A DNA stretch of 64,000 nt, from contig NZ_VIRL01000014.1 of assembly GCF_006874465.1 (NCBI RefSeq), forward strand, positions 1-64,000, read 5' to 3'. Each line of letters opens with the position of its first letter. The stretch's first letter is position 1. Below are positions 36,723-46,237 of this stretch, piece by piece. Under the pieces are notes generated by a model. It did no database searches, was not told the DNA's origin, and saw nothing but the letters and a program-made list of their open reading frames with translations. Origin of the DNA: Microbispora bryophytorum (GTDB lineage: Bacteria > Actinomycetota > Actinomycetes > Streptosporangiales > Streptosporangiaceae). The translations under genes and the position numbers were made by a program.

Positions 36723-37667
36723 TCAGCCCTCGGCCTCCACCGGCGGGGTGACGTCGGCGCCGGGAGCGTCGGCGCCCTTGCCGGTCTGGCCCTCGGACGA
36801 GGCGACCGCGTGCCCGCCGAACTGGTTGCGCAGCGCCGCGACCATCTTCATCGCCGGGGAGTCGGCCTGGCGCGAGGCGAAGCGGGCGTACAGCGCGGCC
36901 GTGATGGCCGGCAGGGGCACGGCGTGGTCCACGGCGGCCTGGACCGTCCACCGGCCCTCGCCGGAGTCCTCCGCGTAGCCCTTGAGCTCGGTGAGGTCGG
37001 GGTCCTCCTCCAGCGCCCGCACCAGCAGATCGAGCAGCCAGGACCGGATGACGGTGCCGTGCCGCCAGCTCTTGAACGTGTCGGGGATGTTGGTGACGGC
37101 GTCGCTGGCCTCCAGCAGTTCCCAGCCCTCGGCGAAGGCCTGCATCATGCCGTACTCGATGCCGTTGTGGACCATCTTCGCGAAGTGGCCGGCGCCCACG
37201 CTGCCCGCGTGGACGAAGCCGTCCTCGCCCTCCGGCTTGAGCGTCTCGAAGATCGGCATGAGCCGGCGGACGTGCTCCTCTTCGCCGCCGGTCATCAGTG
37301 CGTAGCCGTACTCCAGGCCCCAGACGCCGCCGCTGACGCCCACGTCGACGAAGCCGATGCCGTGGGTGCGGAGGTCGGCCGCGTGCCGCTGGTCGTCCAG
37401 ATAGTACGAGTTGCCGCCGTCGATGACGATGTCGCCGTCCGCCAGCACGTCGCGCAGCTGCTCGACCGTGCTCCTCGTCGGCGCCCCGGCGGGCACCATG
37501 ACCCAGACCGCGCGCGGCGCCTCAAGCCTCTCCACGAGCTCCTGGAGGCTGCCGACGTCGCTGACGGAGGGGTCGCGGTCATAGCCGACGACCTCGTGGC
37601 CGCCGCGCCGCAGCCGCTCGGCCATGTTCCCGCCCATTTTGCCGAGCCCGATCATGCCGATCTGCAT
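36723..37667 (-). CDS. gnd: 6-phosphogluconate dehydrogenase, decarboxylating (GndA/YqeC type)
   Basis: The protein has 314 residues, the short NAD(P)-dependent form. The Rossmann motif GMIGLGKMGGNMAERL is at the N-terminus; VDVGVSGGVWGLEYGYALM carries the substrate-binding serine-glycine stretch and HFAKMVHNGIEYGMMQAF the catalytic lysine. It makes ribulose-5-phosphate and NAD(P)H in the pentose phosphate pathway. ATG 37667 is preferred because GAGGGG lies eight bases upstream; GTG 37676 is an alternative. The location between dnaN and recF is typical. Confidence 0.92.
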   Translation of the reverse strand: MQIGMIGLGKMGGNMAERLRRGGHEVVGYDRDPSVSDVGSLQELVERLEAPRAVWVMVPAGAPTRSTVEQLRDVLADGDIVIDGGNSYYLDDQRHAADLRTHGIGFVDVGVSGGVWGLEYGYALMTGGEEEHVRRLMPIFETLKPEGEDGFVHAGSVGAGHFAKMVHNGIEYGMMQAFAEGWELLEASDAVTNIPDTFKSWRHGTVIRSWLLDLLVRALEEDPDLTELKGYAEDSGEGRWTVQAAVDHAVPLPAITAALYARFASRQADSPAMKMVAALRNQFGGHAVASSEGQTGKGADAPGADVTPPVEAEG

Positions 37668-37770
37668 CTGAGCCACCCCTCAACTCTGCACCGTCCACCG
37701 AGGCACGCGTACCCATGCATCAGGGGTCCATGCCCGCAGCAGATCGTACGCCCGGGGTGTCCGGGCCGCG

Positions 37771-38910
37771 TCAGCTGGACAGGCGGATGGGCATGATGAG
37801 GTAGCGGTAGTCCTCGCTCCCCCCGTCGTCCACAGGCTTGCCCCCGGTGAGGATGGCGGGCTTGGTCGGCGTGGTGAACTGGAGCCGCGCGACGTCGGAG
37901 TCGATCGCCCCGAGGCCCTCCAGCAGGAACTGGTGGTTGAAGGCGATGTTGATCTCGTCGCCGTCGAACTCGACCGGCAGCGCCTCCACGGCCTGCGCCT
38001 CGTCGCCGCTGCCGGCCTCCAGGACGACCTCTCCGCCGCGGAAGGTCAGCCGTACGGGGGTGTTGCGCTCGGCGACGAGCGCGACGCGCTTGACGGCCTC
38101 CACGAACGACGCTGTGGACAGATCCGCCCGCGCGGAGAACTCGGTGGGCAGCAGCGAGCGGTACTTGGGGAATTCGGGGTCCAGCAGCCGGGTCGTCGTC
38201 CGCCGTCCGGAGCTGGAGAACCCGATCATGCCCTCGCCGGTGCCGCCGGCCGAGCTCAGCGCGATCTCGACCTCCGCGCCGGTGCCGCCCAGCGCCTTGG
38301 CCGTGTCCGCCAGCGTACGGCCGGGGATCATCGCCACCGCCTGGAAGCCGGGCTGCTCGGGCTGCCACTTCAACTCGCGTACGGCGAGGCGGTAGCGGTC
38401 GGTGGCGGCGAGGGTCACGGTGTCGCCCTCGATCTCCATCCGTACGCCGGTGAGCATCGGGAGGGTGTCGTCCTTGCCCGCGGCGACGGCCACCTGCCCG
38501 ACGGCGGAGGCGAACACGTCGCTGCCGACCCGTCCGGCGGCGGGCGGCATGGCCGGGAGGGAGGGGTAGTCCTCCACAGGCATGGTGAGAAGGGTGAACC
38601 GGGCGCTGCCGCAGGTGACGACGGCCTTGGCTCCGTCCACAACCAGCTCGACCGGCTGTGCGGGGAGCGCGCGGGTGATCTCGGCGAGGAGCTTGCCGGA
38701 GACGAGGACCACACCCGGCTCGCCGGTCTGCAGGTCGAGGGTCACCTCGGCGGAGACCTCGTAGTCGAACCCGGAGAGCTTCAGCCGCTGCTCGTCGGTC
38801 ACCTCCAGCCGCATGCCGGCGAGGACCGGCACCGATGGACGGGCCGGAAGGCTCCGTGCCGTCCACGCCACGGCCTCGGCGAGCACGTCGCGATCGATCC
38901 GGAACATCAC
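37771..38910 (-). CDS. dnaN: DNA polymerase III beta sliding clamp
   Basis: The protein has 379 residues with three clamp domains: FRIDRDVLAEAVAWTARSLP, then FTLLTMPVEDYPSLPAM, and a C-terminal YLIMPIRLSS, the conserved MP(I/V)R end. The dimeric ring tethers polymerase to DNA. GTG 38910 is nine bases after AGGAGG; ATG 38907 is the next codon and equally possible. It is separated from dnaA by oriC, as in other actinomycetes. Confidence 0.97.
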   Translation of the reverse strand: MMFRIDRDVLAEAVAWTARSLPARPSVPVLAGMRLEVTDEQRLKLSGFDYEVSAEVTLDLQTGEPGVVLVSGKLLAEITRALPAQPVELVVDGAKAVVTCGSARFTLLTMPVEDYPSLPAMPPAAGRVGSDVFASAVGQVAVAAGKDDTLPMLTGVRMEIEGDTVTLAATDRYRLAVRELKWQPEQPGFQAVAMIPGRTLADTAKALGGTGAEVEIALSSAGGTGEGMIGFSSSGRRTTTRLLDPEFPKYRSLLPTEFSARADLSTASFVEAVKRVALVAERNTPVRLTFRGGEVVLEAGSGDEAQAVEALPVEFDGDEINIAFNHQFLLEGLGAIDSDVARLQFTTPTKPAILTGGKPVDDGGSEDYRYLIMPIRLSS

Positions 38911-39435
38911 GTGGATCAGCCTCCTGGGTGTCGCTGCTTCGTCAAGTCTTCACTCTCCCGCACCTGTGTGCCTCCAGAACCCCTTCTATGGTTCTTGAGT
39001 TCCTTAGGGAGAGAGATACAAGTCGTCTTATTAGGCAGTGTGGATATGTGGATGTCGAGCATTTTCGCAGCTCAGCGGAGCTGGTTCATCCACTGCCGGT
39101 GTGGGGGGAACGTGGACGGACACCCCGTGCCCTGTGGGTGGAGCCGCTGTCCCCACACCCGTTCCCCAGATGGAGGGCCCTCTGTCCACGAGTAATCCAC
39201 GATGTTTCCACCGGTTGTCCACGGGGTAAATGGGACAGTTGAGCTGTGCGTGACGAGTGCACACAGGGCGTCCCCAGCTCGTCCACGGGTATTCCCCAAG
39301 CCATCCCCAAGTTCTCCCCAGAGTTGTCCCCAAGCGGGGACGGCGCGTTGGCGGGCCGGAAAGGGTGGGGGTAACGCGGAGAGCCGCCGCCGAGGGGCGG
39401 CATTTTTGATCCACAGAGTTATCCACAGCTGTGTA
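38911..39435. other. oriC: Chromosomal replication origin (oriC)
   Basis: The 525-base gap between dnaN and dnaA is full of DnaA boxes. Best matches: TTATCCACA (39419-39427), TTGTCCACG (39215-39223), TGATCCACA (39407-39415), TCGTCCACG (39279-39287), TAATCCACG (39193-39201), CTGTCCACG (39182-39190), TTGTCCCCA (39324-39332), and on the minus strand ATATCCACA (39039-39047). The dnaN-side part (about 38980-39050) is the richest in A and T and is the likely unwinding element. Opposite transcription of flanking genes (both minus here, with rpmH onward plus) fits an origin. Confidence 0.92.
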
Positions 39436-41079
39436 CTAAGCGTTGCGTGCGCGCTGCTTGATCCGAGTCGTCAGCTCGTTGACCTGGTTGTACATCGAGC
39501 GCCGTTCGGCCATGAGCGACCGGATTTTACGCTCCGCGTGCATCACGGTCGTGTGGTCGCGTCCCCCGAACTGCTGGCCGATCTTGGGCAGAGACAGGTC
39601 GGTCAGCTCCCGCGCCAGGTACATGGCGATCTGGCGGGCGGTTACCAGCGCGCGCGAGCGTGAGCTTCCACACAGGTCGTCGAGCGATACACCGAAGTAC
39701 TCGGCGGTTGTGGACATGATGAGGGAGATGGTGATCTCCGGGCTCGCGTCCTCGCTGATGAGGTCCTTGAGGACGATCTCGGCGAGCTGGATGTCCACAG
39801 ACTGCCGGTTGAGGCTGGCGAACGCGGTGACCCTGATCAGCGCGCCCTCGAGCTCCCGGATGTTGGTCGCGATGCGGCTGGCGATGTACTCCAGCACGTC
39901 GGGCGGCGCGGCCAGGCCCTCCTGGATCGCCTTCTTGCGCAGGATCGCGATGCGGGTCTCCAGCTCGGGCGGCTGGACGTCGGTGATCAGCCCCCACTCG
40001 AACCGGTTGCGCAGCCGGTCCTCCAGCGTCACGAGCTGCTTGGGCGCCCGGTCGCTGGAGATGACGATCTGCTTGCTGGCGTTGTGGAGGGTGTTGAAGG
40101 TGTGGAAGAACTCCTCCTGCGTCTGCTCCTTGCCCTCAAGGAACTGGATGTCGTCCACGAGGAGGATGTCCACAGCCCGGAAGCGGGAGCGGAACCCGTC
40201 GGCCTTGTGGTCGCGGATGGAGTTGATGAAGTCGTTGGTGAACTCCTCGGAGCTCACGTACCGCACCCGGGCGCCGTCGTACAGGCTCTGCGCGTAGTGG
40301 CCGATCGCGTGCAGCAGGTGGGTCTTGCCCAGCCCCGAGTCGCCGTAGATGAACAGCGGGTTGTACGCCTTGGCGGGGGCCTCGGCGACCGCGACGGCGG
40401 CCGCGTGCGCGAAGCGGTTGCTGGCGCCGATGACGAACGTCTCGAACGTGTACTTGGCGTTCAGCCGGGCCGGCTCGCCGGAGGTGCGTCCGCTCCGGGC
40501 GTCCCAGCGGTTCTGCCCGGGGCCGCCGGACCCGGGCCCGGACACGGGGCCCGGCACCGGCTCGGGCTTGGGCGCCGCGGGCGGCTCGGGGGAGTAGCCG
40601 CCGGGCCGCTGCGCGTGGTCCGGCGGGGACATGTGCTGCGGCGGCTGCGAATACTGCTGGGCCTGTGGATAGTGCGGCTCGGCGTCCCGCCGGATCGGGC
40701 CGTCCTCAGCTAAGGGAAAGCGTGGAGCCTGGGGGTGGGGCTGTGGATAATCTGTGGACGGCGCCTGTGGGCGGTGATCGGCCGACGGCGCCCCGGAGGG
40801 GTCCGAGGCGGAGGGCAGGCCGGCGCCGGGATCCACCATCACGGCGATCCGCACAGGCCGGCCGAGCTCCTGCGACAACGCGTGCACGATCAGCGGGCGC
40901 AGCCGGACCTCGATGACCTCTTTGGCGAAATCGTTGGGGGCCGCCAGGAGAATCGTGTCGTTGATGAGGCCGGAGGGCTGCGTCATCTGGAGGAACGCCC
41001 GCTGCTGCCCCGAGACGCCCTCGTCGAGCAGGGTCCTGAGGGCCCGAGCCCATACAGCGTTGAGATCGACGCCTTCCAT
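39436..41079 (-). CDS. dnaA: Chromosomal replication initiator DnaA
   Basis: The protein has 547 residues. Domain I begins [20 protein letters not shown]; domain II is long and rich in P, Q and S (about 105-215). Domain III has Walker [16 protein letters not shown], Walker [14 protein letters not shown] and sensor SSDRAPKQL. Domain IV has the DNA-binding signature [18 protein letters not shown] 41079 follows GAGGAGGGG. The domain II codons contain DnaA boxes at 40742-40750 (TTATCCACA, minus) and 40664-40672. Confidence 0.97.
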   Translation of the reverse strand: MEGVDLNAVWARALRTLLDEGVSGQQRAFLQMTQPSGLINDTILLAAPNDFAKEVIEVRLRPLIVHALSQELGRPVRIAVMVDPGAGLPSASDPSGAPSADHRPQAPSTDYPQPHPQAPRFPLAEDGPIRRDAEPHYPQAQQYSQPPQHMSPPDHAQRPGGYSPEPPAAPKPEPVPGPVSGPGSGGPGQNRWDARSGRTSGEPARLNAKYTFETFVIGASNRFAHAAAVAVAEAPAKAYNPLFIYGDSGLGKTHLLHAIGHYAQSLYDGARVRYVSSEEFTNDFINSIRDHKADGFRSRFRAVDILLVDDIQFLEGKEQTQEEFFHTFNTLHNASKQIVISSDRAPKQLVTLEDRLRNRFEWGLITDVQPPELETRIAILRKKAIQEGLAAPPDVLEYIASRIATNIRELEGALIRVTAFASLNRQSVDIQLAEIVLKDLISEDASPEITISLIMSTTAEYFGVSLDDLCGSSRSRALVTARQIAMYLARELTDLSLPKIGQQFGGRDHTTVMHAERKIRSLMAERRSMYNQVNELTTRIKQRARNA

Positions 41080-41177
41080 GGCTCGGCCCCTCCTCTCGTT
41101 ACGCGGCCCCGCTCGCCCGCCGCGATCCGTGTCGTTTCCCGTCCTGTACGCCTCGCCACCGGACCCCGTCCGGCTTG

Positions 41178-41308
41178 CCATCCACAAATGATCCACATGA
41201 TGTGCACAGCCCGTGCGTCTTCCCCGGGCACATTCACGCTGATGGGGGGAAGGGCCGGACGGCCGACGGTAGCGGTGTGCGCAACCTGCGTTCAAGGCGT
41301 TGTCCACA
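41178..41308. promoter_or_regulatory. DnaA boxes in the dnaA promoter region
   Basis: CCATCCACA (41178-41186), TGATCCACA (41189-41197) and a perfect TTGTCCACA (41300-41308) lie upstream of dnaA in the 432-base dnaA-rpmH gap. They fit autoregulation of dnaA. No gene is present in the gap. Confidence 0.65.
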
Positions 41309-41360
41309 GCCTAACGGCCCATGGTCGCTTGCCGTACTCGCTTGGCGTCACGGGCGCGGT

Positions 41361-41390
41361 TTGACCTGACGTACCGTGTGCCCGTAACGT
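41361..41390 (+). promoter_or_regulatory. Probable rpmH promoter
   Basis: TTGACC at 41361-41366 and TAACGT at 41385-41390 are separated by 18 bases and lie about 120 bases upstream of rpmH. The -35 is good and the -10 fair for a housekeeping promoter. Confidence 0.4.
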
Positions 41391-41511
41391 GTCCCGGTCG
41401 GCTAATCACGCGACGGCTATTTCGCATGCCCGCGCATCTGACGAGCCGTGACCATGGAATGTACCGCGCCCGCGGAACGCCGCGGACGCACCTGAAGCCT
41501 GGAGCCCACTC

Positions 41512-41649
41512 GTGAGCAAGCGTACTTACCAGCCGAACAACCGTCGCCGCGCGAAGACCCACGGCTTCCGGCTGCGCATGCGCACCCGGGCCGGCCGCGC
41601 CATCCTGGCCGCGCGCCGCCGCAAGGGCCGCGCCGAGCTGACGGTCTGA
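41512..41649 (+). CDS. rpmH: Ribosomal protein L34
   Basis: A 45-residue frame from GTG 41512 to TGA 41649: [20 protein letters not shown], then [12 protein letters not shown] and a basic end [11 protein letters not shown]. This is L34 of the large subunit, always found next to dnaA and rnpA. It opens the rpmH-rnpA-yidD-yidC-jag unit. Confidence 0.96.
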   Translation: MSKRTYQPNNRRRAKTHGFRLRMRTRAGRAILAARRRKGRAELTV

Positions 41650-41710
41650 CGATCGAACGCCGCCCGCCCGTGCTGAGCGGAGCGGGCGGCCATATGCCGA
41701 GGAAGGCCCG

Positions 41711-42088
41711 GTGCTGCCGTCCGCGTCCCGCATGCGGCGGGGTGACGAGTTCGCCGACGCGATTCGCCGTGGGCGGCGCGCCGGGCGTCCCACCCTGGTC
41801 GCACACCTGAACCTGCGTGACGCCGACGAGCCACCGCTGGTCGGCTTCGTCGTGAGCAAGGCGGTCGGCGGCGCCGTGGTGCGCAACCAGGTCAGGCGCA
41901 GGTTGAGACACCTCCTGCGGAGCCGCCTGCCGCTGCTGCCGAGAGGTAGCCTTCTGGTGGTACGCGCCAATCCACCGGCCGCGTCCGCGCGTAGCGAGCA
42001 CCTGGCCGCCGAACTCGACATCGCGCTGAGTCGTTTACTCCGGCGGCGCGGGTCCGATGCCGGGACCCCGACGGATGGACGGTCATGA
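41711..42088 (+). CDS. rnpA: Ribonuclease P protein component
   Basis: The protein has 125 residues. GTG 41711 follows GAGGAAGG. The RNA-binding signature is [15 protein letters not shown], preceded by [12 protein letters not shown]. It assists RNase P RNA in trimming tRNA 5' ends. The stop codon overlaps the yidD start (ATGA at 42085). Confidence 0.95.
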   Translation: MLPSASRMRRGDEFADAIRRGRRAGRPTLVAHLNLRDADEPPLVGFVVSKAVGGAVVRNQVRRRLRHLLRSRLPLLPRGSLLVVRANPPAASARSEHLAAELDIALSRLLRRRGSDAGTPTDGRS

Positions 42089-42399
42089 CAGCGCAGCAAC
42101 CGACCCCGGCCGTGATGCCAGGGGAGGCCGACCGGCCCGCGACCGGGCCGGTCGCAAGCGTGCTGCTCGCGATCATCCGGTTCTACCGCGCCTTCATCAG
42201 CCCGATGCTGGGGCCGAGGTGCCGGTTTGAGCCGTCCTGCAGCGCCTATGGCCTGGAAGCCGTCGCCGTTCATGGAGCGGCGCGCGGGGTATGGCTGACC
42301 GTCAGGCGTATCGGACGGTGTCACCCGTTCCATCCTGGAGGTTTCGACCCGGTGCCCCCACGCCGAGTCCGGTCTCACGACGAAACGCAAGGGAGCTAG
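42085..42399 (+). CDS. yidD: Membrane protein insertion efficiency factor YidD
   Basis: The protein has 104 residues. The family motif [20 protein letters not shown], then [16 protein letters not shown] and [15 protein letters not shown], is complete with its cysteines. It assists insertion of membrane proteins through YidC, encoded next. The first 20 residues are variable. Confidence 0.93.
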   Translation: MTAQQPTPAVMPGEADRPATGPVASVLLAIIRFYRAFISPMLGPRCRFEPSCSAYGLEAVAVHGAARGVWLTVRRIGRCHPFHPGGFDPVPPRRVRSHDETQGS

Positions 42400-42403
42400 C
42401 TCG

Positions 42404-43354
42404 GTGGAGCTGCCATTCCTGAATTGGCTGTACACGGCGGTGGCCTGGGTGATCACCCAGATCCACGCCGGCTACAGCACTTTCATCCCCTCCAGCAGCG
42501 GGCTCAACTGGGCGCTGACCATCATCACGCTGACCGTGCTGATGCGTCTGCTGATCTTCCCGCTTTTTATGAAGCAGATGCGCTCGTCGCGGAAGATGCA
42601 GGAACTGGCGCCCAAGGTCCAGGAGCTGCGCAAGAAGTACAAGAACGACAAGCAGCGCATGAACCAGGAGGTCATGCGGCTGTACCAAGAAGGGGGCGCC
42701 AACCCCCTTGGGGGCTGCCTCCCGATCGTCGCGCAGTTCCCGATCTTCATCTCGATGTTCACCGTGCTGCGGGCCATCGCCGAGGACCGGGCCGTTTTCG
42801 GCATGACCAAGGAGCTGGTGAACAGCGCGCGCGCCGCGCATGTCATCGGCGCGCCGCTGACGGCGAAGTTCTTCGACAGCTCCGAGATCATCCAGAGTCT
42901 CGGCGCCCAGCCGCTGATGACGAAGATCGTGCTTGCCTGCTTCGTGGCCGTCAGCTCGTGCACCACGTTCCTCACCGTCCGGCAGAGCGTGAAGCGCTCG
43001 GTGGCGCAGATGCCGGACAACCCCATGGCACAGCAGCAGAAGCTCCTCATGTACGTCTCGCCGCTGTTCGCCGTCTTCAGCCTGAACTTCCAGCTCGGTC
43101 TGATCCTCTACTGGGTGACCACCAACCTGTGGACGCTCGGCCAGCAGCACTGGTTCTACAGCCGCCATCCCATGCCGGTCGTGGACGAGAAGGGCAACGT
43201 CACCACTCCCGAGCCGACGAACGGGATTTTCACCAAGCTGGTGGGGAAGCCCAAGGCGGCGGCGCAGCCTGAGCCGGAGCCCGCCCCCAAGATCGTCCGT
43301 CAGCAGCAGGCGCGCCAGCCTCGCAGCAAGCGCACCGGCAGCAAGAAGTCGTAG
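42404..43354 (+). CDS. yidC: Membrane protein insertase YidC
   Basis: The protein has 316 residues. GTG 42404 follows GGGAG. Five membrane segments are visible, with the positively charged loop MRSSRKMQELAPKVQELRKK, the conserved GGCLPIVAQFPIFISMF segment and QLGLILYWVTTNLWTLGQQ. The tail is basic (RSKRTGSKKS). It inserts membrane proteins with or without SecYEG. It follows yidD by four bases. Confidence 0.95.
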   Translation: MELPFLNWLYTAVAWVITQIHAGYSTFIPSSSGLNWALTIITLTVLMRLLIFPLFMKQMRSSRKMQELAPKVQELRKKYKNDKQRMNQEVMRLYQEGGANPLGGCLPIVAQFPIFISMFTVLRAIAEDRAVFGMTKELVNSARAAHVIGAPLTAKFFDSSEIIQSLGAQPLMTKIVLACFVAVSSCTTFLTVRQSVKRSVAQMPDNPMAQQQKLLMYVSPLFAVFSLNFQLGLILYWVTTNLWTLGQQHWFYSRHPMPVVDEKGNVTTPEPTNGIFTKLVGKPKAAAQPEPEPAPKIVRQQQARQPRSKRTGSKKS

Positions 43355-43372
43355 GAGAAGGAGAGTTCGGAC

Positions 43373-43867
43373 GTGACCGAAGCTGAGGAGACCCTCAAGC
43401 CTGCTCCCGACGTCGATGCCCTGGAACAGGAGGGTGAGATCGCGGCGGACTACCTGGAGGGCCTGCTCGACATCGCCGACCTCGACGGCGACATCGACAT
43501 GGACGTCGAGGGAGACCGCGCGATGGTCTCGATCGTGGGTATCAAGGGCGACGAGCTCGTGGGTGCCGGCGGGGAGGTGCTGGAGGCGCTGCAGGAGCTG
43601 ACGCGCCTGGCCGTGCACCGCCAGACGGGGGAGCGCTCACGACTCATGCTCGACGTGGGCGGCTTTCGGGAGCGGCGCCGGGCCGAGCTCACCAAGGTGG
43701 GCAGCGCGGCGGCCGACGACGTCAAGCGCACCGGCGAGCCGAAGGCGCTCAAGCCCATGACGCCGTTCGAGCGCAAGATCGTTCACGACGCGGTCGCGGC
43801 CGCGGGCCTGCGCAGCGAGTCCGAGGGCGAGGAACCCCGCCGCTTCGTGGTGGTCCTGCCCGCCTGA
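43373..43867 (+). CDS. jag: Jag/KhpB RNA-binding protein (KH and R3H domains)
   Basis: The protein has 164 residues. A KH-type segment (VSIVGIKGDELVGAGGEVLE) is followed by the R3H domain (LMLDVGGFRERRRAELTKV, then MTPFERKIVHDAVAAAGLRS and a C-terminal FVVVLPA). It binds RNA and in other bacteria affects cell elongation. It lies 18 bases after yidC, and a strong terminator follows. Confidence 0.93.
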   Translation: MTEAEETLKPAPDVDALEQEGEIAADYLEGLLDIADLDGDIDMDVEGDRAMVSIVGIKGDELVGAGGEVLEALQELTRLAVHRQTGERSRLMLDVGGFRERRRAELTKVGSAAADDVKRTGEPKALKPMTPFERKIVHDAVAAAGLRSESEGEEPRRFVVVLPA

Positions 43868-43894
43868 CCGCTTTTCACAGTTCCGACGCGGGGA

Positions 43895-43929
43895 AGCCGC
43901 CGGTCCCACATCCGGGACCGGCGGCTTTT
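43895..43929 (+). terminator. Rho-independent terminator after jag
   Basis: GCCGCCGGTCCC and GGGACCGGCGGC pair perfectly around ACATCC, followed by TTTT. It ends the rpmH-to-jag transcript. Confidence 0.9.
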
Positions 43930-44066
43930 CCGTCCTGTACGTCCCTTCCTCGCCCTGCCCCTTCCACCGGCATCGCATCGCCGGCGGCCGCCGGATGTAC
44001 GGCTGACCGTCGCCGAGGGGAAAGGACGGTTACCCTTGGCCGAGAGCGTTCCTGGATGAGTGAGTG

Positions 44067-44747
44067 ATGACGGAGAGCAACGAGCTGCCCGAGGCGCCCC
44101 CGGTGGCCCGGGAGATTTTCACCGATGAGGCGTTGGAGCGGGCACAGGTGTTCGCCGAGTTGCTCGCCGGGCCGGGCGTGGTGCGGGGACTGCTGGGGCC
44201 GCGCGAGGTGCCTCGCATCTGGGATCGGCACCTGTTGAACTGTGCGGTGCTGGAGGAGGCGGTCCCGCCGGACTCGACTCTGGTCGACATCGGCTCGGGC
44301 GCCGGCCTTCCGGGCCTGGTGCTCGCGATCGTGCGCCCCGATGTGACGGTGACGCTGCTGGAGCCGCTGCTGCGCCGCACCGTGTTCCTGTCCGAGTGCG
44401 TCGAGACGCTGAAGCTGGACAACGTGGAGGTGCTGCGCGGGCGGGCCGAGGAGCTCGCCCGCAAGCGCGTCTTCGACGTCGCGACGGCGCGGGCGGTCGC
44501 GCCGCTCGACCGTCTGCTGTCGTGGTCGATGCCGCTTCTGCGCGAGGGCGGGGAGTTGCTCGCGATGAAGGGGGAGCGGGCACAGGAGGAGCTGGAGGCG
44601 GCTCGCCCTCAGTTGGAGTCGTTCGGCGCGAGGCACGTCGAGCTGGTCACGGTGGGGCGCGGTAAGGTCGAGCCGCCCGCGACCCTCGTTCGCGTCGTCG
44701 CCGGACGGTCTGCGCGGACGGACACGCGGAGGCGACGAAAGAGGTGA
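44067..44747 (+). CDS. rsmG: 16S rRNA (guanine527-N7)-methyltransferase RsmG
   Basis: The protein has 226 residues from ATG 44067 (GTG 44064 is an alternative). The SAM-binding motif VDIGSGAGLPGLVLAI and the following VTLLEPLLRRTVFL, with RAVAPLDRLLSWSMPLL, are typical of RsmG/GidB. It methylates G527 of 16S rRNA; loss gives low-level streptomycin resistance. It precedes parA, as in most actinomycetes. Confidence 0.95.
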   Translation: MTESNELPEAPPVAREIFTDEALERAQVFAELLAGPGVVRGLLGPREVPRIWDRHLLNCAVLEEAVPPDSTLVDIGSGAGLPGLVLAIVRPDVTVTLLEPLLRRTVFLSECVETLKLDNVEVLRGRAEELARKRVFDVATARAVAPLDRLLSWSMPLLREGGELLAMKGERAQEELEAARPQLESFGARHVELVTVGRGKVEPPATLVRVVAGRSARTDTRRRRKR

Positions 44748-44901
44748 GCCGGTGGCGGACGCTGGATCAGGCGGTGTGACAGCTGGTCTGGGTTGGCCGG
44801 AGACTCGGCTCCCCCTACGCTGGGAGATCGCGACAGCAGGCCGGTCCTCCGGGGTGGGCTGGCCTCGTCCCCCTGTCTCGCCGGTCGAAAGGACGACGAC
44901 C

Positions 44902-45843
44902 GTGTCCCAGACCCCCCTTAACTCTGGCGATTCGCCGCTGGTACGAGAGGCACTGAGTTCTGTGGTTTCACGTGAAACAGCCGCCACGCCCCCGCAGGCG
45001 GCTGCGCCTTCGGTCGGTTACTCGACGCGCGACGAGGGGACCTGGCCCCGACCTTCCCGGTGTCGCGTGATGACGGTGGCCAACCAGAAGGGCGGCGTGG
45101 GGAAGACCACCACGGCCGTCAACCTTGCGGCGGCGCTGTCCATGCACGATCAGCGCGTTCTCGTGGTCGATCTCGACCCGCAGGGCAACGCGTCCACGGC
45201 GTTGGCGACGGAGCACCGGTCGGGGATGCCGTCGGTGTACCAGGTCCTCGTGGACGACATGCCGCTGGCCCAGATCATCAAGCCGGTCCCCGAGATGCCC
45301 AATCTGTACTGCGCTCCGGCCACGCTCGACCTCGCGGGCGCGGAGATCGAGCTGGTTCCGATGGTCGGCAGGGAGGCCCGCCTACGGCGGGCGCTCGCCT
45401 CGTTCGATGCGATGGAGTTCGACTACATCCTCATCGACTGCCCGCCGTCGCTGGGCCTGCTGACGGTGAACGCCATGTCGGCGGCCCAGGAGGTGCTGAT
45501 TCCCATCCAGTGTGAGTACTACGCCCTGGAGGGTCTCACCCAGCTTCTGCAGAACGTGGAACTGGTGCGCGCGCACCTCAACCAGACGCTGGCGATCTCG
45601 ACCATCCTGCTCACGATGTACGACGGCCGGACCCGCCTCGCCTCCCAGGTGGCCGAGGAGGTGCGCTCCCACTTCGGCGACACCGTGCTGGACGCCGTCA
45701 TCCCCAGGAGCGTACGCGTCTCCGAGGCGCCCAGCTACGGCCAGTCCGTCATGACGTACGACCCGGGATCGAGCGGGGCGCTGGCATACATGGGCGCCGC
45801 CCGCGAGATCGCCTATCGGGCGGCGGCCCTCGCCGGCGCCTGA
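44902..45843 (+). CDS. parA: Chromosome-partitioning ATPase ParA
   Basis: The protein has 313 residues from GTG 44902, which has AAGGA eight bases upstream. An in-frame GTG 44752 would add 50 residues, but their codons have a low GC third position and look non-coding. The deviant Walker A is VANQKGGVGKTTTAVNLAAA; other motifs are VDLDPQGNAST and DYILIDCPPSLGLLT. It segregates chromosomes with ParB. A parS site lies within its first codons at 44964-44979. Confidence 0.92.
   Translation: MSQTPLNSGDSPLVREALSSVVSRETAATPPQAAAPSVGYSTRDEGTWPRPSRCRVMTVANQKGGVGKTTTAVNLAAALSMHDQRVLVVDLDPQGNASTALATEHRSGMPSVYQVLVDDMPLAQIIKPVPEMPNLYCAPATLDLAGAEIELVPMVGREARLRRALASFDAMEFDYILIDCPPSLGLLTVNAMSAAQEVLIPIQCEYYALEGLTQLLQNVELVRAHLNQTLAISTILLTMYDGRTRLASQVAEEVRSHFGDTVLDAVIPRSVRVSEAPSYGQSVMTYDPGSSGALAYMGAAREIAYRAAALAGA
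44964..44979. promoter_or_regulatory. parS site 1, inside the 5' part of parA
   Basis: GGTTTCACGTGAAACA contains the perfect 14-base palindrome GTTTCACGTGAAAC, the core of the bacterial parS consensus. ParB binds it and spreads. Confidence 0.92.
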
Positions 45844-46176
45844 CAGACCCGGGCGGCGCTCCGGACGTGCGCCACGCTGCCCGTACGGACGGGGTGAGAG
45901 GCGGCGCGCGGACGAGGACGTGCCGGAGGGCGTCACCGGCGCCCGGCGCGGGTGATGGCGACGGGGCCATGATGGCTATGGCTCAGGGAGACGGGCAGAA
46001 GCTTCGGTCCTCGTGAAACCCGCTCCGCTGGGCGTTCGCGACGGTCCTCGCTCCCACCCGCTCCGCTCCGCATGCCGGGACACGCGCGGGGGCTGACGGT
46101 GGAATCGCGCACGGCTGGGCGCACGGAGACTCAAGGCGGGGCTTCACAGCGGTACTCTCTCCTGGTGTGTGCGTGC

Positions 46177-46209
46177 CGGTGCCCAGTGACTCCGTGTTGC
46201 TGGGCACCG
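46177..46209. other. Hairpin in the parB leader
   Basis: CGGTGCCCAG and CTGGGCACCG pair perfectly around a 13-base loop, ending 28 bases upstream of the parB start. No T run follows, so it is not a standard terminator. The rest of the 394-base parA-parB gap (45844-46237) holds no gene. Confidence 0.5.
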
Positions 46210-46237
46210 CCTTCTGTGCGGTTATGAAGGAGCAGCG

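Noticed and set aside
40664-40750. Second replication origin inside dnaA
   Set aside because: DnaA boxes are present but there is no AT-rich unwinding element, and the intergenic oriC is complete.
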